A stretch of DNA of 5,473 nucleotides from Firmicutes bacterium UBA5499 (GTDB lineage: Bacteria; Bacillota; DTU084), in the NCBI GenBank assembly GCA_002426275.1, contig DIPB01000134.1:12805-18277 (forward strand), given 5' to 3'. Both the position numbers and the translations under genes were made by a program. Below are positions 4,936 through 5,473 of this stretch, piece by piece (positions within the stretch are counted from its first letter, which is position 1; the number at the start of each line of letters is the position of its first letter). The notes below the pieces were generated by a model. The model was not told the origin of the DNA and did no database searches. It saw only the letters and a program-made list of their open reading frames with translations.

Positions 4936-5473
4936 ATGATCAGCGTGGGTATCGACGTATCAAAGGAAAAGAGCACCGTCTGCATTCTGCGGCCGTACGG
5001 CGAGGTCGTGGCATCCCCTTATGAGATCGCGCATACAGAACCGGAAGTAAAAGCACTGGCGGATCGTATTTGCGCTCTGGATGGTGAGGTCAGAGTGGTG
5101 ATGGAAGCGACAGGCGGGTATCACCTTCCGCTGCTGGCTGTTCTTAAACAGGCGGGGCTGTTCGTCAGCGTCATCAATCCGCTTGTCATGAAAAAATACG
5201 CCTCGGCAACTCTCCGCAAAAGAGCGACAAGCTGGACTCTGTGCGGATCGCGAACTTCGGCATAGACAACTGGTTCAAGCTGATCGATTACTCAGCGCCG
5301 AAGGAAATCTACTCACAGCTCAGGATGCTCGGACGGCAGTATTCCCATTACATCACCATCAAAATAGAAAGCAAGCTTGCCCTGGCGGATCTGCTTGACC
5401 GCACGATGCCAGGCATTAAAAAGCTTCTCAGCGGAAAACGGTCTGAGGAACCCACAAAAGACAAGCTCTGCGA
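4936..5473 (+). pseudogene. IS110-family transposase (DEDD recombinase), frameshifted, 3' end outside window
   Basis: ATG 4936 follows an excellent AGGAGGT (4924-4930) by 5 nt, so the open extension up to 4897 is not needed. The product begins MISVGIDVSKEKSTVCIL, the RuvC-like start of IS110 transposases, with catalytic D7 and E57 (VVMEATGGYH). The frame then breaks near 5218-5225: the first frame runs to a TAG at 5263-5265, while the family sequence continues one base back (-1) from about 5220. That frame reads KSDKLDSVRIANFGIDNW with the other two catalytic aspartates (about D98 and D101), then YSAPKEIYSQLRMLGRQY and LLDRTMPGIKKLLSG, open to base 5473. The family usually has R-K-x-K-[ST]-D-K here, so a 1- or 4-nt deletion is likely. 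The C-terminal Transposase_20 domain with the conserved serine lies beyond the window. It is either an inactive copy or a sequencing error. Confidence 0.85.

Larger units (their letters stand above)
4680..5473 (+). mobile_element. IS110-family insertion sequence, left part (right end outside window)
   Basis: The element is identified by its DEDD transposase from 4936 and by the structured non-coding leader typical of the family's left end. IS110 elements usually lack terminal inverted repeats and often make no target duplication, so the left boundary cannot be fixed here. It lies somewhere after the operon terminator T-run (about 4678) and before about 4730; 4680 is a guess. The element sits just downstream of the operon and does not disrupt it. 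Confidence 0.75.

Noticed and set aside
5215..5225. Programmed -1 frameshifting of the transposase
   Set aside because: The direction of shift fits, but C-AAA-AGA is not a standard slippery heptamer, a residue of the family motif is missing, and IS110 transposases are normally a single frame. Mutation or sequencing error is simpler.
1..5473. tRNA, rRNA, CRISPR array, or a defence or toxin-antitoxin system
   Set aside because: No cloverleaf, regularly spaced repeat array or matching protein motif was seen in reading the window on both strands.

Overview
The window carries a compact amino-acid biosynthesis operon on the + strand (about 1-4677). It is followed, after an intrinsic terminator, by the left part of an IS110-family insertion sequence that runs off the right edge. 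No gene is supported on the - strand. The base composition is moderately GC-rich by eye. Most genes have strong GGAGG-type ribosome binding sites, and GTG and TTG starts are used. The gene set includes the anaerobe-type homocysteine pathway. Together these suggest an anaerobic bacterium, most likely a Firmicute of the Clostridia or Desulfotomaculum-like kind, but the taxonomy is an inference only.

Operon, in order: the 3' end of homoserine dehydrogenase (hom, with its C-terminal ACT domain); homoserine kinase (thrB, overlapping hom); a DUF39/COG1900 homocysteine biosynthesis protein; a small NIL-domain protein with two 4Fe-4S clusters; a UPF0280/COG2122 ApbE-like protein; and a stand-alone homocysteine S-methyltransferase. 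Spacings are -20, +13, -8, 0 and +44 nt, so co-transcription and translational coupling are likely. A perfect 10-bp stem with a T-run closes the unit at 4646-4677.

How the genes work together: aspartate semialdehyde is the branch point. Hom and ThrB take it to homoserine and phosphohomoserine for threonine. The DUF39 and NIL/ferredoxin pair (homologues of Methanosarcina MA1821/MA1822) is the known alternative route, which converts aspartate semialdehyde directly to homocysteine with reduced sulfur and bypasses O-acyl- or O-phosphohomoserine. UPF0280 (homologue of MA1715) has been linked to the same sulfur trafficking. The last gene would methylate homocysteine to methionine. The operon therefore looks like a Thr plus Met module for sulfide-using anaerobic life.

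Right end: 4678-4935 has no protein gene but is full of inverted repeats. It holds a plausible sigma-A promoter and an RNA-like stem/internal-loop/hairpin, placed where IS110-group elements encode their bridge RNA. The transposase that follows keeps all four DEDD residues but is broken by a frameshift near 5218-5225, and its C-terminal half lies outside the window.
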